A stretch of 14,857 bases of DNA. It comes from UBA1189 sp045612925 (GTDB taxonomy: Bacteria; Bacteroidota; Bacteroidia; Bacteroidales; Bacteroidaceae). The notes beneath the pieces were generated by a model that worked only from the letters and a program-made list of their open reading frames with translations, made no database searches and was not told the origin of the DNA. The stretch lies in assembly GCA_045612925.1 (NCBI GenBank), contig JAZKZX010000058.1, forward strand, positions 1-14,857, read 5' to 3'. The position numbers and the translations under genes are program-made. Below are positions 1-7,656 of the stretch, piece after piece. Each line of letters begins with the position of its first letter. Positions within the stretch are counted from its first letter, which is position 1.

Positions 1-1
1 G

Positions 2-367
2 CCTGGCGTGTCGGGCGTAGGTATCTCCTTCGGTGCCGACCGCATCTACGACGTGCTCAACCAGCTCGACCTCTATCCCAAGAGCGCAGCCCGTGGCACT
101 CAGGTGATGTTTGTCAACTTCGGCGCTGCCGAAGCCGCCTATTGCCTCCCCCTCGTGGCCAAGCTACGCGCTGCAGGCATCGCTGCCGAGCTCTACCCCG
201 ATAGTGTGAAGATGAAGAAGCAGATGTCCTTTGCCAACGACCACGCCATCCCCTACGTTGTGATGGTAGGCGAGAGCGAGATGCAGAGCGGCCAGCTCTC
301 GGTGAAGAACATGGTCACTGGCGAGCAGAGCGCACTCTCCATCGGCGAACTTATCGCACGCTTCTGA
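2..367 (+). CDS. hisS: Histidyl-tRNA synthetase, C-terminal part (5' truncated by window edge)
   Basis: This is the last 121 codons of a class II aminoacyl-tRNA synthetase that charges tRNA-His in the cytoplasm. The reading frame is open from base 2, so the gene begins before the window; the GTG at 8 is internal. The visible start, GVSGVGISFGADRIYDVL, is class II motif 3, whose arginine (here in ADR) contacts ATP. After it comes the anticodon-binding domain: a beta strand (TQVMFVNFG), a helix rich in Ala and Leu, the strand AAELYPD and the segment KMKKQMSFANDHAIPYVV, which is typical of the HisRS/ProRS/ThrRS fold. The end, ELIARF, is a normal HisRS C-terminus. Stop is TGA at 365-367, closely followed by TAG. 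A strong hairpin lies 19 bp downstream, so hisS is the last gene of its transcript. The assignment is firm; only the missing 5' part is unknown. Confidence 0.93.
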   Translation, partial: PGVSGVGISFGADRIYDVLNQLDLYPKSAARGTQVMFVNFGAAEAAYCLPLVAKLRAAGIAAELYPDSVKMKKQMSFANDHAIPYVVMVGESEMQSGQLSVKNMVTGEQSALSIGELIARF

Positions 368-386
368 TAGGCGTACTACTGATTAT

Positions 387-427
387 AGAAATGGGCAAAG
401 AGAACGATCTCCTTGCCCATTTCTTTT
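387..427 (+). terminator. Intrinsic terminator after hisS
   Basis: The arms at 387-402 and 409-424 form a 16-bp stem with one mismatch (A399 opposite C412) around the 6-nt loop aacgat. The 3' arm ends in a T-rich run (tttctttt) reaching 427. It sits 19 bp beyond the hisS stop. As the next gene converges from the other strand, it also separates the two transcripts. Confidence 0.85.
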
Positions 428-530
428 GTCTTCGTTATTCTACATTTCACTTGCGTGGTAAACTAGTTCCGCCCATCTCCGTAGGTAGACTCTTAGGTGC
501 TGCGATAAGGTGCACAAAAAGAAATCATCT

Positions 531-618
531 TCTCTCCGCGAAGAGAAGTATTCATCTCCGCGGAGACAAACATTTATCACCGCGGAGACAAGATTTCCCC
601 ATCGCGGAGAAAAGAACT
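531..618. repeat. Four tandem 22-bp units around a ctccgcggag palindrome
   Basis: Four imperfect units lie at 531-552, 553-574, 575-596 and 597-618. Their cores (ccgcg, ccgcgg, ccgcgg, tcgcgg) begin at 536, 558, 580 and 602, exactly 22 bp apart. Unit 2 holds the perfect 12-bp palindrome tctccgcggaga (555-566). Unit 1 can fold as cttctct/agagaag around a short loop (529-548). There is no unrelated spacer between units. The block lies in the gene-free stretch 425-650 between convergent genes, and is bracketed at a distance by the inverted 7-mers aggtgca (508-514) and tgcacct (643-649). I see nothing else in that stretch. Function is unknown; it could be a protein-binding array, an mRNA 3'-end structure for the kinase gene, or a dispersed genomic repeat. 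Confidence 0.8.
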
Positions 619-650
619 GTTGAATGTGTAAAAGAGGAAAAATGCACCTA

Positions 651-1790
651 TCACCAATCAAACTGCGCCTTCATCCACCGTTCGGAGGCTTTGACCAATT
701 GAGTTTGATAGGTGGCGTATAGGTGGTTGCTGTAGCTCTCCAGTTGACTCTGCGTGGTCTTGTCGGTAACCGACGAGAGTGCCTCGGCCTTGATCTCGCC
801 TGTACGCTGATAGAAACGACTGATTATCAGCATCGCCTCGCTGTAGGGTTCGGCAGCAGTGGGAGCGATGGAGCGGATGGAATCGAGCGTCAATCGGTAC
901 GCCTGCTCGTAGCCCACGTCGATGGCTTGGTACAATGAATCCACCAATTGCTGCTCGCGCTCGATGGCTTGCGTGTATTGCAAGCGTTGCTGGCGCTCGC
1001 CCATATATAATAAGGTAGGCAGGAGGATTAGGACTGCTATGGCCAGTGCCCCTGCCAATAGGAGGGGAAGCCGACGATATTTCCATGCACGTGCCAGACT
1101 GTCGACATCGGCATAGCGACGCTCACACTTGGGGTGTGTGCAACGCCCTGCGATACGCTTGTAGCGACCAGGGAACAGCTGCTGCATGATGCGCCCCAGC
1201 GAGTAGATGTCGCTACGGGTATCTATGCCATGGGCTTGTGCCGCCAGTTCGGGCGAGGCATAGCCTCGTGTACCGCCCAGGGCGCGGAGCCTGTCGTGGC
1301 TGTCGTCATCGGAGAAGCCGAAGTCGATGAGGCGCACGTCATGGTTGGTGCGGGTGATGAGGATATTGTCGGGCTTGAGGTCGTTGTGTAGTACACCAGC
1401 CTTGTGCAGGTAGGCAGTGGCTGAGAGCAACTGATCTAACACACGTTGGCGAGCCATCGTGTCGGGACGTTCGGCAAGATACTCGGTCAAGGTGCAGCCA
1501 TCGACATACTCCATAATGATGGCCGGGCCCACGGGAGTGCTCGCCTCGTAGGTGTAGACATGGATGATGTGGGGGTGGGAGAGTCCTAAGGTGAGTTCAT
1601 ACTCGCGTTGGAGCAGCTCGAGGCTACGCGCATCGTCACCTATCGTGGTCTTGGCCATGAAGAGTCGGCCCGCCCGGCGCATACGGTAAAGTCGTGCATG
1701 GGCAGTAGTGGCAATGAGCTCGACATCGGTGAACCGACCGCTATAGTCTAACTCCGCGCTGATGGGACGAAAACTCTCACTCTCAATCAT
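651..1790 (-). CDS. Membrane-anchored Ser/Thr protein kinase (Hanks type, non-RD)
   Basis: 379 residues from the chosen ATG. Residues about 15-235 are a compact protein kinase domain: the ATP-anchoring lysine is in LFMAKTT (K47), an alpha-C glutamate lies near 63-65, the catalytic loop is HNDLKPDNIL (D137, K139, N142), DFG has D156, and SPE (179-181) replaces APE. A strongly hydrophobic segment at 241-263 is one membrane span; the last ~115 residues, probably periplasmic, are helical and start with a Gln/Glu-rich coiled-coil-like stretch. Two oddities: the catalytic loop reads HND instead of HRD (a non-RD kinase, normally not activated through the activation loop), and the glycine-rich loop is poor in glycine (ATTAHARLYR). 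The ATG at 1820 would add ten residues, but it lies upstream of a TATCTTCGC -7 element (1814-1806), so I prefer 1790. It diverges from the HTH-tex transcript. Kinase class is firm; substrate and signal are unknown. Confidence 0.85.
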   Translation of the reverse strand: MIESESFRPISAELDYSGRFTDVELIATTAHARLYRMRRAGRLFMAKTTIGDDARSLELLQREYELTLGLSHPHIIHVYTYEASTPVGPAIIMEYVDGCTLTEYLAERPDTMARQRVLDQLLSATAYLHKAGVLHNDLKPDNILITRTNHDVRLIDFGFSDDDSHDRLRALGGTRGYASPELAAQAHGIDTRSDIYSLGRIMQQLFPGRYKRIAGRCTHPKCERRYADVDSLARAWKYRRLPLLLAGALAIAVLILLPTLLYMGERQQRLQYTQAIEREQQLVDSLYQAIDVGYEQAYRLTLDSIRSIAPTAAEPYSEAMLIISRFYQRTGEIKAEALSSVTDKTTQSQLESYSNHLYATYQTQLVKASERWMKAQFDW

Positions 1791-1805
1791 AGGCGTATTT
1801 TCGCA

Positions 1806-1814
1806 GCGAAGATA
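1806..1814 (-). promoter_or_regulatory. Putative -7 element of the kinase gene
   Basis: Read on the minus strand this is TATCTTCGC, one base off the Bacteroidetes consensus TAnnTTTG followed by C. It would start the transcript about a dozen bases before the ATG at 1790. The same variant precedes the small minus-strand gene at 11857. No clear -33 TTTG is visible. Confidence 0.45.
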
Positions 1815-1837
1815 CGGCATTTTTTCGAAAAAATGAT

Positions 1838-1846
1838 TACTTTCGC
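1838..1846 (+). promoter_or_regulatory. Putative -7 element of the HTH-tex operon
   Basis: TACTTTCGC is one base off TAnnTTTG followed by C. It lies 7 bp before the ATG at 1854, implying an almost leaderless transcript. It is 23 bp from the opposing kinase -7 element, so the two promoters share upstream DNA. No clear -33 box is seen. Confidence 0.45.
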
Positions 1847-1853
1847 AACCATT

Positions 1854-2459
1854 ATGAGCATACTGACTAATATACCACAGATTGCGGCCCTACGTGGCGA
1901 GATAGAAGCCGCGCAGGGCGGTGCCTTGCATACACATCTGCACTTCGTCGCCTTGACCGAAAAGATTGAGGAGCGACTGCGCGAACATATCTCACCCACC
2001 ACGCTCGAACGCGTATGGGGCTACTCGACCCGCCGCTACGACACGGTCTCGCGCCGTACGCTCGATGTGCTGGCACGCTATGTCGGTGCTGATGGATGGG
2101 ACGGGTATGTAGACCGTTTGCGTAGCACTGCAGGCAGGGAGTCTGAGGAGTTTTCCGATGGGGTGATCAATGTCTCTTCACTTGCTATGGGAGCTCGGCT
2201 ACTCATCGGGTGGCAGCCCGACCGCTTGTGTGAGATACGCTACCTGGGCAACTTTCGTTTCGTGGTAGAGCATGTCGAGAACAGTGCGCTGCGAGTGGGC
2301 GATAGCTTCTCGTGCATGCAACTTCAGCTGGGGCTGGAGCTTTATATGGACTGCTTCCAACGCGCTGGGGAGCCTTTGAACGAAAACGCAAGATATGCCG
2401 TGGGGCAGAGCCATGGGCTAACTACGCTTCGTAACTTAAACCTTGAGAATAATCAATAA
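1854..2459 (+). CDS. Bacteroidetes helix-turn-helix family protein of unknown function
   Basis: 201 residues. Residues about 25-90 carry a pattern widespread in Bacteroidetes proteins: a helix with FVALTEKIEERL, then ISPTTLERVWGY, then RRTLDVLARYVGADGWDGYV. It is usually taken as a helix-turn-helix-like domain, with SPTTLERVWGY as the likely recognition part. Residues about 105-190 form a second, beta-rich region (LLIGWQPDRLCEIRYLGNFRFVV, then LRVGDSFSC) seen in relatives; no enzyme signature is visible. There is no signal peptide or membrane span. An in-frame ATG at 1833 would add seven residues, but the -7 element at 1838-1846 lies after it, so I chose 1854. It diverges from a Ser/Thr kinase gene and ends 9 bp before tex, so it is very likely co-transcribed with tex. 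A DNA-binding or phospho-signalling role is inferred from context only. Confidence 0.75.
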   Translation: MSILTNIPQIAALRGEIEAAQGGALHTHLHFVALTEKIEERLREHISPTTLERVWGYSTRRYDTVSRRTLDVLARYVGADGWDGYVDRLRSTAGRESEEFSDGVINVSSLAMGARLLIGWQPDRLCEIRYLGNFRFVVEHVENSALRVGDSFSCMQLQLGLELYMDCFQRAGEPLNENARYAVGQSHGLTTLRNLNLENNQ

Positions 2460-2468
2460 AAGACAACG

Positions 2469-4586
2469 ATGAACAAATATATATCCCAAACCCTTGCTCT
2501 CACCGAGCAGGCGGTGGCTAATACACTGAAGTTGCTCTCTGAGGGAGCTACTATCCCCTTCATCAGTCGCTACCGCAAGGAGGCGACGGGAGGTCTTGAC
2601 GAAGTGCAGATAGCTGCTATTGACACGGCATACAAGAAACTGGTGGAGCTGGACAAACGCAAGGAGACCGTGTTGGCTACCATCGCCGAGCAGGGCAAGA
2701 TGACCGACGAGCTACGCACTCGCATTGCCAAGTGTATGGATGCTACAGAACTGGAAGACATCTATCTCCCCTATAAACCCAAGCGCCGCACGCGTGCCGA
2801 GGTGGCTCGCACCAAGGGTCTAGTGCCCTTGGCCAAGATGCTGGTGGCACAGAATGGGGGTGGGGGAGAGTCAATGGCCTTGCGCTTTGTCAAGGGCGAG
2901 GTGAAGGATACCGATGAGGCCCTGCAGGGAGCACGTGACATTATTGCCGAGTGGGTGAGCGAGAGCGAGCGGTCGCGTAACACCCTACGTAACATCTTCG
3001 TCCGCGAGGCACGCATCACCTCCAAGGTCGTTGCAGGCAAGGAGGCTGAGGGCGACAAGTATCGCGACTATTTCAACTGGAGCGAACCTCTCTCGCGCTG
3101 CTCGTCGCACCGCATGCTGGCCATTCGCCGTGGCGAGAACGAGGGATTCCTGCGTGTCACGATTGCCCCTGCCGATGATGCTGGTGCCATCGAGCGCCTC
3201 GAGCGCCAATATGTGCGCTCCTCGGGTGAATGTGCCGAGCAGGTGGCTCTTGCCGTGCGCGACGGCTACAAGCGATTGCTCCGACCATCCATAGAGACCG
3301 AGTTTGCCAATAGTTCCAAACAGAAGGCCGGCGAGGAGGCCATCCGCGTATTTGCAGCTAATCTGAAGCAGCTCCTCTTGGCACCGCCCCTCGGACAGAA
3401 GCGTGTGCTGGCCATCGACCCCGGCTACCGCACGGGATGCAAGGTGGTGTGCCTCGATGCACAGGGCAATTTGCTGCACAACGAGACCATCTATCCCCAT
3501 CCGCCCAAGTCGGACTATGCCGGTGCTGCGCGTAAGCTCACGCGTCTCGTGGAGCAGTATAAGATAGAGGCCATCTCCATCGGTAATGGCACGGCCAGCC
3601 GCGAGACCGAGCAGTTTGTCACCTCGCAGCGCTACGACCGCCAGCTGAAGGTGTTCGTGGTGAGCGAGGACGGGGCATCCATCTATTCGGCCTCGAAGGT
3701 GGCTCGCGACGAGTTTCCCGACTATGACGTCACCGTGCGTGGTGCCGTATCTATCGGCCGCCGACTGATGGACCCCTTGGCCGAACTGGTGAAGATTGAC
3801 CCCAAGTCTATCGGAGTGGGACAATACCAGTACGATGTGAACCAAAATGAACTGAAATCGTCGCTCGACCGCACCGTGGAGCATTGCGTCAACTCCGTGG
3901 GCGTGAATGTGAACACCGCCAGCAAGCACCTGCTCACCTACGTGTCGGGCCTCAATGCCACGTTGGCACAGAACATCGTCGACTACCGTGCCGAGCACGG
4001 AGTCTTCGCCTCGCGTAGCGAGCTGAAGCGCGTGCCCCGTATGGGCGAGAAGAGCTTCGAGCAGTCAGCAGGCTTCCTGCGCATCCCCGATGCCAAGAAC
4101 CCGCTCGATAACTCGGCCGTGCACCCCGAGCGTTACCGACTCGTGGAGCAGATGGCTAAGGACCTTGGCTGCTCGGTGGGCGAGCTCATTGCCGACGACA
4201 AGCGTCGTGTGCAGATAGATATAAATAGGTATATAAGCGATGTCGTAGGTCTGCCCACCTTGAAGGATATCCTGACCGAGCTGGAGAAACCCGGGCGCGA
4301 CCCACGCCAAGCCATCGAGGTGTGGAGCTTCGATGAACGCCTGCGCACCATCGATGATGTCAAGGCTGGTATGGTGCTTCCCGGTATCGTCACCAATGTC
4401 ACCAACTTCGGCTGCTTCGTCGATATAGGCGTCAAGGAGAATGGCTTGGTACATGTGTCGCAGCTGGCCGACCGCTATGTATCTGACCCCACCACCATCG
4501 TTTCGGTGCATCAGCACGTTACCGTGAGAGTGCTTGAAGTAGACTACGCTCGCAAGCGTATCAGTCTTTCGATGAAAGAGGTATAA
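2469..4586 (+). CDS. tex: Tex-family RNA-binding transcription accessory protein
   Basis: 705 residues, slightly short of many Tex proteins but complete. Tex is a cytoplasmic nucleic-acid-binding factor related to eukaryotic Spt6, linked to transcription and expression of some toxin genes. Visible parts in order: the N-terminal HTH region with the family hallmark TIPFISRYRKEATGGLDE (about residues 29-46); a YqgF/RNase H-like domain starting at RVLAIDPGYRTGCK (about 311-440); a helix-hairpin-helix pair (about 484-540, from ASKHLLTYVSGLN to FLRIPDA); and a C-terminal S1 RNA-binding domain (about 632-703: GMVLPGIVTNVTNFGCFVDI and GLVHVSQLADRYV). The ATG at 2469 is preceded by A-rich sequence without a Shine-Dalgarno motif, as is usual in this phylum. 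It follows the HTH gene by 9 bp and ends at a perfect hairpin. Assignment is firm. Confidence 0.95.
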   Translation: MNKYISQTLALTEQAVANTLKLLSEGATIPFISRYRKEATGGLDEVQIAAIDTAYKKLVELDKRKETVLATIAEQGKMTDELRTRIAKCMDATELEDIYLPYKPKRRTRAEVARTKGLVPLAKMLVAQNGGGGESMALRFVKGEVKDTDEALQGARDIIAEWVSESERSRNTLRNIFVREARITSKVVAGKEAEGDKYRDYFNWSEPLSRCSSHRMLAIRRGENEGFLRVTIAPADDAGAIERLERQYVRSSGECAEQVALAVRDGYKRLLRPSIETEFANSSKQKAGEEAIRVFAANLKQLLLAPPLGQKRVLAIDPGYRTGCKVVCLDAQGNLLHNETIYPHPPKSDYAGAARKLTRLVEQYKIEAISIGNGTASRETEQFVTSQRYDRQLKVFVVSEDGASIYSASKVARDEFPDYDVTVRGAVSIGRRLMDPLAELVKIDPKSIGVGQYQYDVNQNELKSSLDRTVEHCVNSVGVNVNTASKHLLTYVSGLNATLAQNIVDYRAEHGVFASRSELKRVPRMGEKSFEQSAGFLRIPDAKNPLDNSAVHPERYRLVEQMAKDLGCSVGELIADDKRRVQIDINRYISDVVGLPTLKDILTELEKPGRDPRQAIEVWSFDERLRTIDDVKAGMVLPGIVTNVTNFGCFVDIGVKENGLVHVSQLADRYVSDPTTIVSVHQHVTVRVLEVDYARKRISLSMKEV

Positions 4587-4588
4587 AT

Positions 4589-4625
4589 GAAATAGAGATG
4601 AAATCGTAATTTCATCTCTATTTCT
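4589..4625. terminator. Bidirectional terminator between tex and the serine dehydratase gene
   Basis: The arms 4589-4604 and 4609-4624 form a perfect 16-bp stem with the 4-nt loop cgta. The plus-strand 3' side is pyrimidine-rich (ctctatttcttt); the minus-strand side ends in atttcattt. It starts 3 bp after the tex stop and 21 bp before the end of the convergent dehydratase gene, so it can serve both. Confidence 0.85.
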
Positions 4626-4644
4626 TTATGTTTTATTCAGTGCT

Positions 4645-5877
4645 TTAGAAGTACATTGTGGAATGTTCGTTACCCCACATCTGCTTATAGTCTTGAGCAA
4701 GACCACCTTCTGAAGTCTCTTTGTAGAGCGATGGCAGGTCGTGACCAGTCTTCTTCATCACCTCTACCACCTTGTCGAACGATACGCGATGCACGCCATC
4801 GGTAAACATGGCATAGGAGTTGGCGTCCATGGCGCGAGCTGCAGCATAGGCGTTACGCTCGATACAGGGGATCTGCACAAGTCCGCATACGGGGTCGCAG
4901 GTCAGTCCCAAGTGATGCTCGAGTCCCATCTCGGCTGCATATTCAATCTGCGAAGGCATACCGCCAAAGAGTTGTGCTGCAGCGGCAGCAGCCATAGCGC
5001 ATGCTACGCCCACCTCGCCCTGGCAGCCCACCTCAGCTCCAGAGATAGAAGCATTAGTCTTGACGATATTGCCGAAGAGACCCGCTGTAGCCAAGGCGCG
5101 TATGATACGCTGCTCGGAGAAGTCGCGTGATTTATATAGATGATACAATACAGCGGGTAGCACGCCACACGAACCACAAGTGGGAGCGGTGACAATCTTA
5201 CCACCAGCAGCATTCTCCTCGCTCACGGCAAGGGCATAGGCAAAGAGGAATCCGCGGGTGCGCATTGACTGCTGATAACCTTCGGCACGCACATAGTAGT
5301 TGGCTGCTTTTCGGCGCAGGCAGAGCGGACCAGGAAGTACACCCTCTTGTTCAAGGCCACGCTGTACGGCAGCCTTCATGGTGTTCCATACCTCACGCAG
5401 ATAGTCCCAAATCTCGGGACCCTCGCACTCCTCCACATACTCCCAGTAGCTCTTGCCTGTGCTGATGCACCATGAGAGTATCTCAGAGGCCGTATTCATT
5501 GTATATACCTGCTTGTGCTCGATGGGGGCTTGTCCCTCTTCGGCAAGGGCTCCTCCTCCTACACTATAGACGGTCCACTCATCGGTACGCTCACCTCCTG
5601 CATCAAGGGCGTGGAACTTCATTCCATTGGGGTGGAAGGGGAGGAATAGCTTAGGCTCCCACACGATAGTGGTGCGCTCTTCTCCCAGCACCTCAAGGAT
5701 GGCTTGGTCGGTCATGTGTCCCTTGCCTGTGGCGGCGAGGCTGCCATAGAGGGTTACTTCGAAGCGTACGGCTTCGGTATTGCGACTCAAGAATTGGGTA
5801 GCAGCATTGCGCGGACCCATCGTATGGCTGCTCGAGGGGCCATGGCCTATGCGGTAGAGTTCTTTAAGTGAGTACAT
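4645..5877 (-). CDS. sdaA: L-serine dehydratase (L-serine ammonia-lyase), iron-sulphur type, single chain
   Basis: 410 residues. It deaminates L-serine to pyruvate and ammonia with a [4Fe-4S] cluster. The N-terminal beta domain opens with SLKELYRIGHGPSSSHTMGP; the alpha domain has TAPTCGSCGVLPAVLYH (about 230-246), NASISGAEVGCQGEVG and CDPVCGLVQIPCIERN. C285, C327 and C338 match the three cluster-ligand positions of the family in context and spacing (42 and 11 residues). Unlike the structurally studied Legionella enzyme, whose penultimate cysteine supplies a fourth ligand, this chain ends NEHSTMYF, with no cysteine after C338. It is also about 45 residues shorter than E. coli SdaA. The ATG at 5877 lies 13 bp after the C26-M19 gene, so it is the last gene of the lrp operon and would turn peptide-derived serine into pyruvate. 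Confidence 0.92.
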   Translation of the reverse strand: MYSLKELYRIGHGPSSSHTMGPRNAATQFLSRNTEAVRFEVTLYGSLAATGKGHMTDQAILEVLGEERTTIVWEPKLFLPFHPNGMKFHALDAGGERTDEWTVYSVGGGALAEEGQAPIEHKQVYTMNTASEILSWCISTGKSYWEYVEECEGPEIWDYLREVWNTMKAAVQRGLEQEGVLPGPLCLRRKAANYYVRAEGYQQSMRTRGFLFAYALAVSEENAAGGKIVTAPTCGSCGVLPAVLYHLYKSRDFSEQRIIRALATAGLFGNIVKTNASISGAEVGCQGEVGVACAMAAAAAAQLFGGMPSQIEYAAEMGLEHHLGLTCDPVCGLVQIPCIERNAYAAARAMDANSYAMFTDGVHRVSFDKVVEVMKKTGHDLPSLYKETSEGGLAQDYKQMWGNEHSTMYF

Positions 5878-5890
5878 ATGTTATGTTGAA

Positions 5891-7651
5891 TTAGGAATTA
5901 GAGGTTGCTGATGCTTGTACTATTCTCATGACGCGGAGGAAGTTGCCTCCCCAGAGTTTTTCTATATCGCGCTGGCTGAATCCTTTGTTGAGGAGCTTGC
6001 GGGTAAGGTTGATGACTTCCGATGCGTCGGCACATCCGATGATACCTCCATCACCGTCAAAATCGGTGCCTATACCTACATGATCGATGCCTGCCACGCC
6101 TACCATGTGTACGATGTGGCTCACGGCATCGTCGATGGTGGCACCTCCCTCTTTGCGTAGGAATCCGTCGTAGAGGCATACTTGTACCACTCCCCCTGAG
6201 GCGGCAAGGGCGCGTAGCTGGTCATCGGTAAGGTTGCGCGGGTGGTCACACAGCGCGCGTGCCGACGAGTGGCTGCATACGATAGGTGTACTACTAATCT
6301 CAATGGCTTGGTAGAAAGTGCTCTCGGCTGCATGTGAGAGGTCTACCATCATGCCAACGCGATTCATTTCGCCGATGACATCACGCCCCAAAGGACTGAG
6401 ACCGCCATGCTCATTATTTCCGCGTGCCGAGTCGCACAAGTCGTTGTCACCATTGTGGCAGAGCGTCATATACACCACGCCCCGTCGACGGAAATATTCG
6501 ATACGCTTGGTATCGTCACCTATGGCATAACCATTCTCGATACCGAGCATTAGGGTTCTCTTACCCTCTCCCTTGAGACGATATAGGTCGTCGGGGGTAT
6601 AGGCGATGGCCACGCTATCGGCACTTTGTGCTACCATCTCCTCTATCTCATTGAGCAGACGATCTGCTTTGGCAAAGGCGGCATCAAGTGAGGCCTTGTC
6701 GCGCTCCTGCTGGCGCAGGTAGGCCACCATGATGGTAGCGTCGAGATGTCCTTCAGCCATCTTGTGTAGGTCGACAAGGATGCGCGAGTCGCGTTGGTCG
6801 AAGCGTATCTGTTGGTCAAACTTCATCGGGGTGTCGCAGTGTGTGTCCAATGTGAGGATACGACTATGCAGTTTGCACGCCTCGGTAAAGGAGCATGCTT
6901 CGCCCACGAGCCATTGGAATAGGGGTATCATCGTGCGGTCGCCACCGAGTATCATACATTCAGGGTGCCACTGCACACCTATCATAGATTTGTGTTGAGT
7001 GCTCTCTACGCCCTCGATGAGTCCGTCGGGAGAGTATGCTGTCACAGCAAAGCCAGGTGCAGCCTCCTTTACTGCCTGGTGGTGGAAGGAGTTGACGGGT
7101 AGCTTCTCTGTTCCGAAGATCTGTGCAAGCCTACTTCCTGGAGCGATGTTTACGGTGTGGGTGGCTATATGCCTCTCCGTATGTTGACTGTGCTTGAGTG
7201 TAGCTGACGCCTCTTTGTAGATGTCTTGATATAGCTTGCCTCCGAGAGCTGCCATCATCACCTGTACCCCACGGCAGATACCGAGAATCGGAATCTGCCG
7301 GTTGGCAGCGAGTCGTACGAGCATCAGTTCGTGCCAGTCGCGTGCTGGGTTGATAGAGCCGAGCTCCTGTATTGGCTCTTCGTCAAGGTAGAGAGGGTTG
7401 ATATCGCTCCCTCCCGAGAGGATGAGTGCATCGACATGGTCGAGCAGGCTCACCATGGCATCAATGTCTTCAAACGGGGGGATGATGAAGGGTGTGCCTC
7501 CAGCCTCGAGTACCGACCGATAGTACCCCTCAAGGAGAGTGCACTTCCCTGTGTCGTAGTTGCCCGTGATACCGATGACGGGACAGCGCTTATGTATAGG
7601 AAAAGAGGAATGCAGTGCAGCATATTCCTCTTCTATGTTGAATGTGGGCAT
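5891..7651 (-). CDS. Fusion of gamma-glutamyl hydrolase-like (peptidase C26) and membrane dipeptidase-like (peptidase M19) domains
   Basis: 586 residues, two enzymes in one chain. Residues about 22-250 are a class I glutamine amidotransferase fold of the PuuD/C26 type: nucleophile C126 in LGICRGVQ, H229 and E231 in GVQWHPE, and oxyanion region SGGSDINP (79-86). This family cleaves gamma-glutamyl bonds, e.g. gamma-glutamyl-GABA. Residues about 262-580 are an M19 dipeptidase: metal and active-site residues are H271 and D273 (DTHCDT), E372 (IENGY), H440 (DLSHAAE), H461 (CSHSSAR) and D530 (GTDFDG). Both active sites look intact. No signal peptide is visible, so it probably acts in the cytoplasm. 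It starts 5 bp after the lrp stop and ends 13 bp before sdaA. Inference: it first removes a gamma-glutamyl group, then splits the remaining dipeptide. The true substrate is unknown. Confidence 0.9.
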   Translation of the reverse strand: MPTFNIEEEYAALHSSFPIHKRCPVIGITGNYDTGKCTLLEGYYRSVLEAGGTPFIIPPFEDIDAMVSLLDHVDALILSGGSDINPLYLDEEPIQELGSINPARDWHELMLVRLAANRQIPILGICRGVQVMMAALGGKLYQDIYKEASATLKHSQHTERHIATHTVNIAPGSRLAQIFGTEKLPVNSFHHQAVKEAAPGFAVTAYSPDGLIEGVESTQHKSMIGVQWHPECMILGGDRTMIPLFQWLVGEACSFTEACKLHSRILTLDTHCDTPMKFDQQIRFDQRDSRILVDLHKMAEGHLDATIMVAYLRQQERDKASLDAAFAKADRLLNEIEEMVAQSADSVAIAYTPDDLYRLKGEGKRTLMLGIENGYAIGDDTKRIEYFRRRGVVYMTLCHNGDNDLCDSARGNNEHGGLSPLGRDVIGEMNRVGMMVDLSHAAESTFYQAIEISSTPIVCSHSSARALCDHPRNLTDDQLRALAASGGVVQVCLYDGFLRKEGGATIDDAVSHIVHMVGVAGIDHVGIGTDFDGDGGIIGCADASEVINLTRKLLNKGFSQRDIEKLWGGNFLRVMRIVQASATSNS

Positions 7652-7656
7652 AGCCT

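Noticed and set aside
531..618. Regular short repeats suggesting a CRISPR array
   Set aside because: Units abut at 22-bp periodicity with no unique spacers, and there are no cas genes nearby.
391..702. Plus-strand frame across the hisS terminator and the 22-bp repeats
   Set aside because: It starts inside the terminator hairpin, reads through the repeats and into the 3' end of the kinase gene; the product has no protein-like pattern.
2985..3998. Long antisense frame (337 codons) inside tex
   Set aside because: It is opposite a strongly conserved gene, its composition is that of a frame shadow in GC-biased coding DNA, and it shows no recognisable motif or promoter.
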